Position numbers and translations under genes: made by a program
Shown here: positions 7,914-15,882 of the stretch, in pieces
How the letters are laid out: each line of letters opens with the position of its first letter
How positions within the stretch are numbered: position 1 is the stretch's first letter
Origin: Actinomycetes bacterium
Lineage (GTDB): Bacteria > Actinomycetota > Actinomycetes > Streptosporangiales > Streptosporangiaceae
Reading direction: 5' to 3'
Length of the DNA stretch: 22,638 nt
Assembly (NCBI GenBank): GCA_023425615.1
Contig: JAFACJ010000205.1
Coordinates: 1-22,638 of the forward strand
The notes under the pieces: model-generated
Databases searched by the model: none
Seen by the model: the letters and a program-made list of their open reading frames with translations, nothing else
What the model was told of the DNA's origin: nothing

Positions 7914-8644
7914 CGGATGTCGACCACTTCTGGGGTGTAGCGGTGATCGGCGTACCAGCCGAGCGTCCCCACCAGCCCGTAGGCGCGCAGACGCCGCACC
8001 GACCCGTAGACCAGCATGTCCTGACGCAGCCCGTAGTCACCCGTCACCTTACGCACCCGGTTGACCAGCGCGCGGTCTTCGTGGACGTCCTCGATACGGG
8101 TGCGCGGGAAGCCGTCCGCCTTCTCGTACAGTTCGGCGGTGATGGCCATGTTGCAGCCCGGCATCATCACGTACGGCCCCTGATAGGCGGCGTCACGGTT
8201 GCCGGGGCGGAATCTGCCGAAGGTCGCCGCGATCTGGATGACGGCCGGCAGCAGCCTGCGCTCCCAGAACTTCAGCGGGAACTCATCCACACGGGGCCGC
8301 AACGGCCCGCTGACCATCCGCAGCCCGTCCGCGAAGGCCGCGCGGACCGCCTCCACCCACGCGTCGTCGGGAAGGCAGTCGGCGTCCGTACGGGCGATGT
8401 GCGTGGCGCCGTTGAGGATCGCGTGCCGGAAACCCGTGTCGGAGGCGGCTCCCGTCCCCTTCTGCACCTCGGAGATGAGCCGTACCTCGGGGAAGGAACG
8501 GACGATCTCGGCCGTCTTGTCGGTGCTGTTGTTGTCCACCACCAGCACCGTGAAGTCACGGTCGGTCTGCTGGGCAAGTCGCCTCAGCGTCGCGCCGATC
8601 GACTTCTCCTCGTTGTAGGCGGGGATGACGACCCAGAGATTCAC
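7910..8644 (-). CDS. GT2-family glycosyltransferase
   Basis: A 244-aa GT-A fold glycosyltransferase of family 2. It has the N-terminal motif VVIPAYNEEKSIG (5-17), the nucleotide-sugar site VVDNNSTDKT (35-44) and a DxD-type metal site RTDADC with DAD at 87-89. A later ED segment (TRIEDVHEDRAL) is the likely catalytic-base region. No transmembrane segment is obvious, unlike dolichol-phosphate mannosyltransferases with C-terminal helices. It starts at GTG 8644, 13 nt after the synthase stop, and overlaps the P450 start by 4 nt. Its place between an OleA-like synthase and a P450 suggests it glycosylates the pathway's product, but donor and acceptor cannot be read from sequence. Canonical olefin (ole) clusters lack such a gene. 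Confidence 0.88.
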   Translation of the reverse strand: MNLWVVIPAYNEEKSIGATLRRLAQQTDRDFTVLVVDNNSTDKTAEIVRSFPEVRLISEVQKGTGAASDTGFRHAILNGATHIARTDADCLPDDAWVEAVRAAFADGLRMVSGPLRPRVDEFPLKFWERRLLPAVIQIAATFGRFRPGNRDAAYQGPYVMMPGCNMAITAELYEKADGFPRTRIEDVHEDRALVNRVRKVTGDYGLRQDMLVYGSVRRLRAYGLVGTLGWYADHRYTPEVVDIR

Positions 8645-8657
8645 GGTTTCTCCGCTC

Positions 8658-9638
8658 TCAAGACCACTCGGCGAAGGCGACCCCGAGGCTGACGCCGCCC
8701 GCCAGCCCCACGAACGCGATCTTGTCGCCGGGCGCGAGCCGTCCTTCCGCGACGGCGGTGGCCAGTTGCAGCGGCATGGAAGCAGAGGCGACGTTCCCGT
8801 GTTCGGGCAGTGTCACCACGAGCCTGTCGGCGGGGATACCGAGGATCGTGCGAATGATCTCCAGATAAGGCAGCGTCACCTGGTGGACGAGGACCACCGC
8901 GAAGTCCTCCCAGGTGAGCCCGTGCCGCTCCAGGGCGTTCAGCCACAGTCCGGGCCCCTTGCCGACGAAGGCGTCCTTCAGCTTGCGGCCGTCCCCGGAG
9001 AAGTACGAATGGTCAGGGTCACGGGGGTGCATCGAACCGCCTCCGGGCAGCGTCCCGATCTGCCAGGCCGCGGAGACGGCGTCGAATTCGAAGCCGAACA
9101 AGCCCGTGGGCGCGGCTTCCAGCAGCATCGCGGCACCGCCGTCCGACAGCGTGTATCCGGCGAAGGCGTCGACGAACTGGGCGCGGTTGTGGACTTCCCA
9201 GCGGATCGCGCGGGACGGCGTCTCCCCGCTGCACACCAGCACCCGCCGGTACTGCCCCGTACGGATGAGCGCGTCGGCGACCTGCATGGCGTTGAGGAAG
9301 GAGTTGCAGGCGTTCTTCACATCGAAGACGGGGCAGGTGAGCCCGAGTTTCGCCGCGACTATGTGCGCGGTGGCGGGTTCGATGAGGTCCTGCGAGGCCG
9401 ACCCGAAGATCAGCAGTTCGGGTTCCGCACCCGCCTCCGCGAGCAGTTTCGCTGCCGCCTCCACCGCCAGATCCGATGCCTGCTGGTCATCGCGCATCAC
9501 GTGCCGCCGCTGGATCCCGGTCATCCGGGAGACGATGGTGGGGTGGGGACGGTAGGGGCTGATCCGCGCCTCGACCTCGGCACTCGTCACAGTGCGTTCG
9601 GGGAGGTATGTGGTGACCCCCGCGATCCTTGCTCTCAT
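8658..9638 (-). CDS. OleA-like / FabH-like thiolase-fold synthase (3-oxoacyl-ACP synthase III family)
   Basis: A 326-aa thiolase-fold condensing enzyme. The Cys-His-Asn triad is present: Cys111 in NACNSF, His252 in LVHQVT and Asn282 in EHGNVAS. The glycine-rich end GLAGGVSLG is typical. OleA condenses two acyl-CoAs head to head; FabH-type enzymes condense acyl-CoA with malonyl-ACP. The ligase and reductase neighbours favour the OleA role. No second homologue (as in the NltA/NltB pair of nocardiolactone biosynthesis) is present in the window. ATG 9638 was chosen because it places MRARIAGVTTYLPE at the usual family N-terminus. A GTG 51 nt upstream would add a non-homologous leader, although the Shine-Dalgarno signal at 9638 (GGCTGGA) is weak. 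It heads the five-gene minus-strand operon and is divergent from the second P450. Confidence 0.82.
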   Translation of the reverse strand: MRARIAGVTTYLPERTVTSAEVEARISPYRPHPTIVSRMTGIQRRHVMRDDQQASDLAVEAAAKLLAEAGAEPELLIFGSASQDLIEPATAHIVAAKLGLTCPVFDVKNACNSFLNAMQVADALIRTGQYRRVLVCSGETPSRAIRWEVHNRAQFVDAFAGYTLSDGGAAMLLEAAPTGLFGFEFDAVSAAWQIGTLPGGGSMHPRDPDHSYFSGDGRKLKDAFVGKGPGLWLNALERHGLTWEDFAVVLVHQVTLPYLEIIRTILGIPADRLVVTLPEHGNVASASMPLQLATAVAEGRLAPGDKIAFVGLAGGVSLGVAFAEWS

Positions 9639-9670
9639 GGGTCCAGCCTGTCTCGTCGGCGGGTGACCGG

Positions 9671-9732
9671 TATGAGCGGCGATACTCACCCCGGTTTAGG
9701 AGAAAATACTCATATCCGGCGGAAAGTATCGC
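9671..9732. promoter_or_regulatory. Repeat-rich divergent promoter of the Ole-like operon and P450
   Basis: The 148-nt gap between the synthase and the P450 has local AT enrichment and several repeats. GCGATACT (9679-9686) pairs perfectly with AGTATCGC (9725-9732). ATACTCA occurs twice in direct orientation (9682-9688 and 9706-9712), and TATGAG (9671-9676) is the inverse of CTCATA (9709-9714). This looks like a regulator-binding region controlling both directions. No KstR consensus is present. The binding protein is unknown. Confidence 0.45.
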
Positions 9733-9786
9733 GCCATCCTCGAAGAACACCAGCCCAAACCCTCTACCGACCCGGAGCTGACATCG

Positions 9787-10947
9787 ATGGACCATCATGA
9801 GGCGCGCCTTCTGCGCCAGGGCAACTTCTGGCTCTACGCCCTGCTGCGCGCCTCACGGTACGCTCCGCCGATCGGCAGGCTGCCCCGTGTCGGCTGGCTC
9901 GTCACCGATCCCGTGGTGGCACGGCTGATCCTCAACGACCACCGCAACTTCAGCCTGGCCGGCGAGGGCGGGGTGGGGCATCTGTGGGGCCAGCTCTTCG
10001 GCCCGGAGATGGCGGGCCTGTTCGACGGCGCCACCCATGTGAAGGTCAGGACCGCGGCCCGCGACCTGTTCACCGAGCAGGCGGCGGTCCGGCTGGTCGA
10101 GCGCGCGCAGGGCGGCCACCACCGCAGGCTCGCCGCGCGGCTGGCCGACGGGGAGAGCGTGGACCTGGCTGCCGAGACCCGGGTACTGGCCGGACGGCTC
10201 GTCGCCGACCTGCTCGGCCTCGAACTCGGCGAGCCGGACGCCCCCTACGCCGAACTGTTCGCCACCGGGGAGAGGCTGGCCGCCCTGGCCCTGGGCACCA
10301 CCTCCTCCACCGAGTTGCCGCGGCACAAGCTCCAGGAGGCGGAGGAACTGGCGGGGCGGCTGACCGCGGCGGTCCCCGGCGCCTACGCCTCCGCCGGCCA
10401 GGACACCATCCTGGGCCGCTGCCGGGAACTGGGCTTCGGCCTCGACCTCGCCCGCGGCCTGACCGCCCTGCTGGCGATCGCCGGCACCGAGACCGGCGCG
10501 TCCGGCACCTCCCGCACCGTCGCCCTGCTGCACGACACCGGCCAGCACCGGCTCCTGCTCGCCGATCCGGAGCTGACGCCGAACGCCGTCCGCGAGGGGC
10601 TGCGGGTCTCCACGCCCGCCCCGGTCATCGGCCGCCATGTGGCGGGCGACGTGACCGTCTCGGGCAAGAGGCTGCTGCGCGGCCAGAGGGTGATGATCCT
10701 CACGCACCGCGCCAACAACGACGCGGGGCTCTTCGACATCACCCGGCCCTACGTCCCCGAGACCCGTCAGCTGTGGTTCGGGGCCGGCCGCCATCTGTGC
10801 CTGGGCGCCTCCGTCGCCCGCACGCAGGTGGCGCGGATGCTGCGGACGCTGACCGAGGCGGGGCGGCCCTGGCTGATCACCGGCCGGGAGCCGGCCAGAC
10901 GAGTACTCGTTCCCAATTACCGCTCGCTCACGGTACGACTCGCCTGA
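9787..10947 (+). CDS. Cytochrome P450, divergent from the Ole-like operon
   Basis: A 386-aa soluble P450 with I-helix motif AGTET (232-236), K-helix EGLR (270-273) and heme loop FGAGRHLCLG with Cys338. The start ATG 9787 has GGAG 9 nt upstream. It is the divergent partner of the synthase operon across a repeat-rich 148-nt promoter, so it probably acts in the same pathway. Length, heme-Cys position and the closing blocks (LVPNYRSLTV here, LIPTYAELTI in the other) mark it as a diverged paralogue of the P450 at 6753-7913. It ends 98 nt before fadA5, whose KstR-like sites lie in that gap. A role in steroid oxidation cannot be excluded because of that neighbour. Confidence 0.88.
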   Translation: MDHHEARLLRQGNFWLYALLRASRYAPPIGRLPRVGWLVTDPVVARLILNDHRNFSLAGEGGVGHLWGQLFGPEMAGLFDGATHVKVRTAARDLFTEQAAVRLVERAQGGHHRRLAARLADGESVDLAAETRVLAGRLVADLLGLELGEPDAPYAELFATGERLAALALGTTSSTELPRHKLQEAEELAGRLTAAVPGAYASAGQDTILGRCRELGFGLDLARGLTALLAIAGTETGASGTSRTVALLHDTGQHRLLLADPELTPNAVREGLRVSTPAPVIGRHVAGDVTVSGKRLLRGQRVMILTHRANNDAGLFDITRPYVPETRQLWFGAGRHLCLGASVARTQVARMLRTLTEAGRPWLITGREPARRVLVPNYRSLTVRLA

Positions 10948-10992
10948 GCCCTCCCTCGTCATATGGGTCTGCCCCGACCTATCCCGGCAAAC

Positions 10993-11006
10993 TAGAACGC
11001 GTTACA
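10993..11006. promoter_or_regulatory. KstR operator upstream of fadA5
   Basis: TAGAACGCGTTACA matches the KstR consensus TnnAACnnGTTnnA at all fixed positions. It lies 40 nt upstream of the fadA5 start, an expected repression position. fadA5 is a known KstR-regulon gene in M. tuberculosis. Confidence 0.82.
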
Positions 11007-11007
11007 G

Positions 11008-11026
11008 TAGAACTCGATTCTAGAAC
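11008..11026. repeat. Additional TAGAAC half-sites before fadA5
   Basis: TAGAACTCGATTCTA (11008-11022) is an imperfect palindrome with TAGAA/TTCTA arms and one extra central base relative to the KstR consensus. It is fused to a third TAGAAC (11021-11026) through the palindrome TTCTAGAA. With the perfect site at 10993 this makes three TAGAAC units at 15- and 13-nt steps, suggesting multi-dimer binding. Confidence 0.55.
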
Positions 11027-11036
11027 TCTGATCTGA

Positions 11037-12200
<1,164 letters not shown>

Positions 12201-12216
12201 CCTCCCCTATGGCGCG

Positions 12217-12240
12217 GCCGGGGGCCTGACCGCCCCCGGC
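12217..12240 (+). terminator. GC-rich hairpin between fadA5 and the MBL gene
   Basis: GCCGGGGGC and GCCCCCGGC form a perfect 9-bp stem around a 6-nt loop, starting 17 nt after the fadA5 stop. No T-run follows, so it may be a partial terminator or an mRNA-stabilising structure within an operon. Confidence 0.55.
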
Positions 12241-12265
12241 ACAGGTGGATTCAAGGAGTGGCTAC

Positions 12266-13261
12266 GTGACCCCTACGGTCAACACGACCGACCACGGCGG
12301 CGGATTGTGGAGCGTTCCCGTCCCGATCCCGGGCAACCCGCTGGGCAAGACGCTGGTGTACGTCCTGGAGAGCGAGCGCGGCCCGGTGCTGATCGACGCC
12401 GGCTGGGAGCACCCCGAGGCATGGCGGGCGCTGAAGAAGGGACTCGGCGGGCTCGGCGTCGGCGTGGAGGACGTGTACGGGGTCGTCGTCACCCACATGC
12501 ACCCCGACCACGCGGGCCTGGCCGGGCGGATCAGGGAGCGCTCGGGCGCCTGGATCGCCATGCACCGCGCCGATGCCGAGCTCATCGACCTCATGCGGAC
12601 GGAGGCCGAGAAGCCGGACGGGGAGGGCCCGCTCCAGTGGCTCCTGCGGGCGGGCGCCACCGAGCGGGAGCGCGAGGAGCTGGAGGACTCCGGCGGCCAG
12701 GTCGACCCGCCGGCCAGGCCCGACCGGATCCTGGAGGACGGCGACCTGGTGGACCTGCCGGGCCGCAGGCTGCGCACGGTCTGGACGCCCGGCCACTCCC
12801 CCGGCCACATCTGCCTGCATCTGGAGGACAGGGACCTGCTGTTCACCGGCGACCACCTCCTGCCGGAGATCACCCCGCACGTCGGCCTCTACCCCTATGA
12901 CCGGCCCGATGAGGATCCGCTTGGCGGCTATCTGGCGTCGCTGGCCCGCACCGCCGAGATGGGCGTCGAGGACGCGATGCCGGCCCACCAGTACGCCTTC
13001 AGCGGCATCCCCCGCCGGGCCAAGGAGATCATCGAGCACCACGAGGAGCGGCTGGCCGAACTGCTGGATCTGCTGGAGGACGAGCCGCAGACGCTCTGGA
13101 CGATCACCTCGCGGTGCGCGTGGAGCTACCCGTGGGAGACCATGGCGCCGATCAGCCGCCATCTGGCGACCGGCGAGACCGCCGCCCATCTGCGCGTGCT
13201 GGAGCACCGCGGCCAGGCCCGCCGGGCCGGCTCGGACTATCCGCTGCGCTACACCCGCTGA
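12266..13261 (+). CDS. Metallo-beta-lactamase-fold hydrolase
   Basis: A 331-aa MBL-fold metallohydrolase. The metal-binding motif THMHPDH gives His77, His79, Asp81 and His82. Further probable ligands lie in PGHSPGH, FTGDH and the distal PAHQY. The C-terminal third is helical and charged (RRAKEIIEHHEERLAELLDL), as in MBL hydrolases with an added winged-helix-like tail. The GTG at 12266 is chosen because AAGGAG lies 7 nt upstream; a longer in-frame start lacks a ribosome site. It follows fadA5 by 65 nt across a hairpin and is probably in the same transcript. A thioester or lactone hydrolase role in steroid catabolism is plausible from context, but nothing in the sequence fixes the substrate. 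Confidence 0.85.
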   Translation: MTPTVNTTDHGGGLWSVPVPIPGNPLGKTLVYVLESERGPVLIDAGWEHPEAWRALKKGLGGLGVGVEDVYGVVVTHMHPDHAGLAGRIRERSGAWIAMHRADAELIDLMRTEAEKPDGEGPLQWLLRAGATEREREELEDSGGQVDPPARPDRILEDGDLVDLPGRRLRTVWTPGHSPGHICLHLEDRDLLFTGDHLLPEITPHVGLYPYDRPDEDPLGGYLASLARTAEMGVEDAMPAHQYAFSGIPRRAKEIIEHHEERLAELLDLLEDEPQTLWTITSRCAWSYPWETMAPISRHLATGETAAHLRVLEHRGQARRAGSDYPLRYTR

Positions 13262-13281
13262 GCCCTCCCGCGCCGCGCTCC

Positions 13282-13327
13282 CGACGGCCCCCGCCGTCAC
13301 ACGACGGACGGGGGACGTCGCGTTTTT
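13282..13327 (+). terminator. Intrinsic terminator after the MBL gene
   Basis: A 12-nt stem (13282-13293 with 13309-13320, one mismatch) with CGACG/CGTCG ends is followed by CGTTTTT. Position and T-run are those of a Rho-independent terminator closing the fadA5-MBL unit. Confidence 0.8.
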
Positions 13328-13359
13328 CCTGATCCGCCGTACTCATGTGCTGACGGAGT

Positions 13360-13416
13360 GAAGTGCGACGCACATCACTTCAGGAATGAGACCCTTGACG
13401 AGACTGGAGTCTCATT
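13360..13416 (+). promoter_or_regulatory. Tandem inverted repeats in the SDR leader
   Basis: In a locally AT-richer stretch, GAAGTG (13360-13365) pairs with CACTTC (13376-13381). AATGAGAC (13385-13392) pairs with GTCTCATT (13409-13416), and within the latter GAGACT-GG-AGTCTC (13400-13413) is a nearly continuous palindrome. A weak TTGACG (13395-13400) and TATTGA (13416-13421) pair could be the promoter. This may be a regulator operator or an RNA leader for the SDR 59 nt downstream. No KstR consensus is present. Confidence 0.45.
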
Positions 13417-13474
13417 ATTGACTGAGAACGGCGCGAACCAAGCAAGCGTTAGATCATCTAGCTGCGGAGCGTTC

Positions 13475-14350
13475 ATGAGCGACACCCGTCTCGACGGCAG
13501 GACCGCCATCGTGACCGGCGCGGCCCGGGGCCTCGGCCGCGCGGAGGCGATCTCCCTGGCGAGGCAGGGCGCCCGGCTCGTCCTCAACGACCTGCCCGGC
13601 CCGGACCTGGAGGCGGTGGCCGAGGAGATCAGGTCCGCGGGCGGCGAGGCCGTCACCCACCCCGGCGACGTCGCCGACTGGAACACCGGCGAGGGCCTGG
13701 TGAAGACCGCCCTGGCGGCATATGGATCCCTGGACGTCCTGGTCAACAACGCGGGCTTCACCCGCGACCGGATGCTCTTCAACATGTCAGAGGAGGAATG
13801 GGACACGGTCATCCGCGTCCATCTCAAAGGCCACTTCACCACCTCCCGCCACGCCGTCGCCTACTGGCGCGGCCTCGCCAAGGCCGAGGGCGGGCCCGTC
13901 TACGCGCGGATCGTCAACACCTCCTCCGAGGCGTTCCTGCTGGGCGCGCCGGGCCAGCCCAACTACGCCGCGGCCAAGGGCGGCATCGCCGCGCTCACGC
14001 TCTCGACGGCGCACGCCGTCGGGCGCATCGGGGTCAGGGTCAACGCGATCTGCCCGCGCGCCCGCACCGACATGACCGCCGCGGTCTTCGGCGCGGCCCC
14101 GCAGGACGGACCCGACCCGCTGTCCCCCGACCACGTCGCGCCGCTGGTGAGCTATCTGGCCTCGCCCGCCGCCGACGGTGTCAACGCCCAGGTCTTCGTG
14201 GTCTACGGCGGCGTCGTCGCCGTCATGGCCCCTCCCTCCATCGCCCAGGTCGCCCGCGCGCGCAACGGCTGGACCCCCGAGGCGCTGGCCGACGTCCTGC
14301 GAGTGCCGCCGGGCGGCTTCAGCGCCCAGAGCGCACTCGACTTCGGCTGA
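13475..14350 (+). CDS. Short-chain dehydrogenase/reductase, MFE-2-like
   Basis: A 291-aa classical SDR. The cofactor motif TGAARGLG is at 14-21, NNAG at 91-94, and the catalytic Ser/Tyr/Lys at NTSS (about 148-151), Tyr164 and Lys168. The fold and the VxVHLKGHF/NYAAAKGGIAAL blocks resemble the (3R)-hydroxyacyl-CoA dehydrogenase domain of type-2 multifunctional enzymes, which serve steroid and fatty-acid beta-oxidation. The C-terminal extension (after about 245) has a SIAQVARARNGWTPEALADV segment typical of that subgroup. ATG 13475 has GGAG upstream; in-frame upstream codons fall in the structured leader. It precedes a steroid-type P450 by 111 nt. A hydroxysteroid dehydrogenase is the alternative. 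Confidence 0.87.
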   Translation: MSDTRLDGRTAIVTGAARGLGRAEAISLARQGARLVLNDLPGPDLEAVAEEIRSAGGEAVTHPGDVADWNTGEGLVKTALAAYGSLDVLVNNAGFTRDRMLFNMSEEEWDTVIRVHLKGHFTTSRHAVAYWRGLAKAEGGPVYARIVNTSSEAFLLGAPGQPNYAAAKGGIAALTLSTAHAVGRIGVRVNAICPRARTDMTAAVFGAAPQDGPDPLSPDHVAPLVSYLASPAADGVNAQVFVVYGGVVAVMAPPSIAQVARARNGWTPEALADVLRVPPGGFSAQSALDFG

Positions 14351-14364
14351 TCGACTTCATCTCT

Positions 14365-14380
14365 CCGGGGGCGACCCCGG
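14365..14380 (+). terminator. Hairpin between the SDR and P450 genes
   Basis: CCGGGG-GCGA-CCCCGG is a perfect 6-bp stem with a stable GNRA tetraloop, 14 nt after the SDR stop. A second GC-rich inverted repeat (CCGGCC/GGCCGG) follows. No T-run, so termination may be incomplete. Confidence 0.4.
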
Positions 14381-14461
14381 ACCCCCGAGCCGGCCCTGCC
14401 GCTTCGCGCTGCGCTGCGGCCGGTCGGGCCCTCCCACCCGAGTCAGTACGAGGAGACCGGT

Positions 14462-15703
14462 ATGTCCGCACCCGAGATCCCCAAGATCGACATCATCGCG
14501 CTCGGCCAGTACGAGGAGAGCGGCACGCCCCACGAGCAGTTCACCTGGCTGCGCAAGAACGACCCGGTGCACTGGCACTACGACCCGCACGAGGGCGTGC
14601 CCGGCTTCTGGGCGATCACCAAGCACGAGGACATCGTCTTCGTCTCCCGCCACCCCGAGCTGTTCTCCTCGGCGATCCGCACCTCGATGTTCTCGGAGTA
14701 CTCCGATGAGGACCTGACCATGCAGCAGCAGATGATGCTGTTCATGGACCCGCCCAAGCACACCCGGCAGCGCTCCTACGTCAACCGCGGCTTCACCCCG
14801 CGGATGATCAACCAGCTGCGCGGCCACATCGAGGACATCACCCACTCCCTCATCGACGCGGTGTGCGAGAAGGGCAGCGCCGAGTTCGTCCGCGACCTGG
14901 CCGCCCCGCTGCCGCTGCAGACCATCTGCGAGCTCATGGGCGCCCCCATCGAGGACGCCGACTTCCTGTTCGAGAAGTCCAACCAGCTCGTCGGGTTCGA
15001 CGACCCCGAACTGCAGGAGACCCCCGAGGTCGCGCAGATGGCGGCGGCCGAGATCTACATGTACGCGCAGAAGATCGCCGACGAGCGCCGCCAGGAGCCG
15101 CGCGACGACATCGCGACCAAGCTGCTCCAGCCCGACGATGAGGGCAACCTGCTGACGGACGAGGAGTTCAACCTCTTCATCCTGATGCTGACGATCGCCG
15201 GCAACGAGACGACCCGCACCGCGACGGCCGGGGGCATGCTCGCCTTCTTCGAGCACCCCGACCAGTGGGAGCGGCTCAAGGCGCACCCCGAGCTGATGCG
15301 GACCGCCGCCGATGAGATCGTGCGCTGGACCAGCCCGCTCAACCTGTTCCGGCGCACCGCCACCCAGGACGTCGAGCTGCGCGGCAAGACGATCAAGGCG
15401 GGCGACAAGGTCGTCATGTTCTACCCCTCGGGCAACCGCGACGAGGACGTCTTCCCCGACCCCTTCGTCTTCGACATCGCCCGCGACCAGAGCGGCCACA
15501 TCGGGTTCGGCGGCGGCGGCCCGCACTTCTGCCTGGGCACCCACCTGGCGCGGATGAACCTGACCATCCTGTTCGGCGCGCTGGCCGAGCGGCTGCCCGA
15601 CATCCGGCTCGACGGCGAGGTGCGGCGGATGCGGTCGAACTTCGTCAACGGCTACAAGGAGATCCCGGTGCGGTTCACGCCGACGCCGAAGCGCGGGAAA
15701 TAG
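14462..15703 (+). CDS. Cytochrome P450, CYP125/CYP142/CYP124-like
   Basis: A 413-aa class I P450. It has I-helix AGNET (246-250), K-helix EIVR (285-288) and heme loop FGGGGPHFCLG with Cys357. LIDAVCEKGSAEFVRDLAAPLP closely recalls CYP142, and the AGNETTR, FPDPFVFDIARD and NGYKEIPVRF regions recall CYP125 and CYP124. All three families oxidise the cholesterol side chain at C26/27 or methyl-branched lipids. ATG 14462 has GAGGAG 6 nt upstream. Steroid context supports side-chain hydroxylation, and the ferredoxin at 19972 could be its redox partner. No KstR-like site directly precedes it. Subfamily cannot be fixed by eye; it is clearly different from the two 386-aa P450s of the Ole-like cluster. 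Confidence 0.88.
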   Translation: MSAPEIPKIDIIALGQYEESGTPHEQFTWLRKNDPVHWHYDPHEGVPGFWAITKHEDIVFVSRHPELFSSAIRTSMFSEYSDEDLTMQQQMMLFMDPPKHTRQRSYVNRGFTPRMINQLRGHIEDITHSLIDAVCEKGSAEFVRDLAAPLPLQTICELMGAPIEDADFLFEKSNQLVGFDDPELQETPEVAQMAAAEIYMYAQKIADERRQEPRDDIATKLLQPDDEGNLLTDEEFNLFILMLTIAGNETTRTATAGGMLAFFEHPDQWERLKAHPELMRTAADEIVRWTSPLNLFRRTATQDVELRGKTIKAGDKVVMFYPSGNRDEDVFPDPFVFDIARDQSGHIGFGGGGPHFCLGTHLARMNLTILFGALAERLPDIRLDGEVRRMRSNFVNGYKEIPVRFTPTPKRGK

Positions 15704-15722
15704 TCCTGTTTCATCCTTGAAT

Positions 15723-15752
15723 GTGGTGGGTCATCCGTCGATGGCCCACCAC
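15723..15752 (+). terminator. Strong hairpin after the P450
   Basis: GTGGTGGG (15723-15730) pairs perfectly with CCCACCAC (15745-15752), and the loop contains a further CAT/ATG pairing. It begins 20 nt after the stop. The downstream T content is low, so it is a probable rather than certain terminator. Confidence 0.6.
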
Positions 15753-15882
15753 TTCCACGAAGGGCACTTCTGTCGAGAAAACATAACCCCGGCCCAGGGA
15801 ACCCGTGGGTAACATGAGCAGGCTACAGTCAGACATCCAGTACAACTGGGACCTATCGGGTGCGATTTTCTAAGAGGTGGGC

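Noticed and set aside
4195..10947. KstR control of the Ole-like cluster
   Set aside because: No TnnAACnnGTTnnA match was found in 9639-9786; the nearby KstR sites point to fadA5 and fadD17/kstR.
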